From NCBI GenBank assembly GCA_009602725.1, contig WELB01000045.1:503527-567526 (forward strand): a stretch of 64,000 nucleotides of DNA, read 5' to 3'. The notes under the pieces are model-generated. The model worked only from the letters and a program-made list of their open reading frames with translations. It made no database searches and was not told where the DNA came from. Position 1 is the first letter of the stretch. Each line of letters begins with the position of its first letter. Positions 62,949-64,000 of the stretch are shown here, one piece after another. This DNA is from Spirogloea muscicola. Taxonomy: Eukaryota; Streptophyta; Zygnematophyceae; Spirogloeales; Spirogloeaceae. A program made the translations under genes and the position numbers.

Positions 62949-63866
62949 TCAAGGCTCCTCCTTGATGGGCGTCAGAATATGGTGTGGCAAAACGAGCTGC
63001 TCGCCCGACTTTATTGTAGGCAGCGATCTGTCGATGCTGCCCCAGTGCTGCTGGAATACCTCCAAGGATCTTGTACTGTCTTGCCTTGATCTCCAGTTCC
63101 CAGAGTCGGGACCGCCGGGCTCACTGTCCTCATTGAGGGCCTGATGCTGCTGCACCCTCCGCTGAAACCGCCGCCTCCTCACCACCAGCACCAGCAACCC
63201 ACCTCCCAAAACGGCCACAAGTAACACGACGACAACGGCAACAATCACGCCTGTGCTGCTGGTGCTCTTGCTACTGTGCTGCCCAGCTGGTGGCTCTCGA
63301 GGTGGGGGCTGCGTGAGGTAGATCGAAGGAGGAGGTGGTGGTGGTCGGACACCTCTGGCGGAGGGCGGCTGATGCACTGCCACAAGTGGTGGAGGTGATG
63401 CGGATGGCTGCAGGAGCGGGGGAGGGCTTGACGGGACAGGAGCCTGCAAAGGAGCACTTGACGGCTGGGGCAGCGGGGCCACAGGGGCTGACTTGGGGGG
63501 TGGCTTGTTGGGTGGGGAGGCTGGGACAAGAGCGACTCTGGCCAAGAGGGGCGAGGCTGTATTCTTGAATAAAGCCTGCCACGCCACACCAATATACTCG
63601 TTTGAGGACGTGAGTGAGTGAGGCATCCTTTGCATTACCGATGAGGTAAAATCAGGATAGATAACGACCTCTGGCAGTGGTCGACGACTTACTATCGTCA
63701 TGGCGCGACCGTACAGGCCACTTGAGACAAAGATGAAGTCCAGCTGCAGAAGTGTTGCTTGCACCATTTGGTCAGTTCTCAGTCTCTTTAGGCACTGCTT
63801 GTGTTCTTCCAAGCTCCAACATACCACGCAGGCGGTGCTCATACTCAAGGATAAGCACCCCGACAT
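62949..63866 (-). CDS. Proline-rich single-pass membrane protein (partial)
   Basis: The frame ends with TGA at 62949-62951 (HILTPIKEEP). From the N side there is a region without clear similarity, then a long Pro/Ser-rich segment (PPNKPPPKSAPVAPLPQPSS, PPPPPPSIYL), one strong membrane helix (GVIVAVVVVLLVAVLGGGLL), a basic stop-transfer RRRRFQRR and a hydrophilic cytosolic tail of about 70 residues. By the positive-inside rule the Pro-rich part is outside, as in cell-wall-associated proteins of green algae. It could be the end of a larger receptor-like or pherophorin-like protein continuing past the window. The Met at 63866 is not necessarily the start. No enzymatic domain. Confidence 0.6.
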   Translation of the reverse strand: MSGCLSLSMSTACVVCWSLEEHKQCLKRLRTDQMVQATLLQLDFIFVSSGLYGRAMTIVSRRPLPEVVIYPDFTSSVMQRMPHSLTSSNEYIGVAWQALFKNTASPLLARVALVPASPPNKPPPKSAPVAPLPQPSSAPLQAPVPSSPPPLLQPSASPPPLVAVHQPPSARGVRPPPPPPSIYLTQPPPREPPAGQHSSKSTSSTGVIVAVVVVLLVAVLGGGLLVLVVRRRRFQRRVQQHQALNEDSEPGGPDSGNWRSRQDSTRSLEVFQQHWGSIDRSLPTIKSGEQLVLPHHILTPIKEEP

Positions 63867-64000
63867 TGGCCTTCAGAGGCCAAGCATGTTGCACGAGCAA
63901 CGAGCTTAAGGTTCATGAAGAACCTGCAAGCTGCCTGATGTCCACGATGTGTCCGAGAAGCTCTGCTTGGTGACTAGCTTCAGCTGCCTGGTACCATCGG

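Overview
The window is nuclear DNA from a eukaryote of the green lineage, most likely a chlorophyte alga. The evidence is intron-dense genes (exons of about 50-250 bp, GT-AG introns of about 100-400 bp), plant-type orthologues (SIK1 kinase, SAL1, plastid ribosomal protein bTHXc, a PAS-Raf MAPKKK, a plastid-type pseudouridine synthase), TTTAGGG-like degenerate repeats, and TGTAA-type poly(A) motifs at some 3' ends. I cannot name the species. Almost none of the genes is a single open frame, so I assembled them from exons whose protein pieces match known families and whose splice phases agree.

Layout. 1-6267 (+): SIK1, a Ste20/Hippo-type kinase, 5' end outside the window. 7156-7391 (-): plastid ribosomal protein bTHXc, convergent with SIK1. 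10014-15560 (-): ELL-type Pol II elongation factor with a very acidic middle. 16922-19953 (-): SAL1 3'(2'),5'-bisphosphate nucleotidase, divergent from a DEAD-box RNA helicase at 20562-25762 (+). 26612-28962 (+): Elongin A. 29759-35521 (-): PAS-Raf MAPKKK. 35600-38260: LINE fragments. 38690-39070 (+): orphan exons. 39163-40361 (-): a xanthine dehydrogenase-like gene with most of its middle missing. 40500-43900: more LINE fragments. 44330-46412 (-): C-terminal half of an acylamino-acid-releasing enzyme, with an in-frame TAG. 46500-53830: a repeat block of LINE fragments, Ty1/copia fossils and solo LINE tails. 53824-56762 (+): RluA-type pseudouridine synthase whose first exon contains a 459-base gap. 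57065-60328 (-): a UVR-HEAT-TPR protein, convergent with it. 61274-62240: repeats. 62949-63866 (-): a proline-rich single-pass membrane protein, probably partial.

The repeat content is dominated by one kind of element: 5'-truncated non-LTR retrotransposons that carry a restriction-like endonuclease at the C-terminus (a CCHC knuckle and an R-V-D...D motif, as in R2/CRE/NeSL-type LINEs), all ending in [T/S]RGY-stop. Their 3' UTR carries a recurring GGCTGG...CCAGCC hairpin that also occurs alone many times.

Functionally, two genes (ELL, Elongin A) act in Pol II elongation. At least three products (bTHXc, SAL1, UVR-TPR), and perhaps the pseudouridine synthase, look plastid-directed. Two genes are signalling kinases. 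There is no operon logic; neighbours are paired convergently or divergently. Six isolated single-N positions and one N run mark probable assembly joins and limit what can be said about several first exons.
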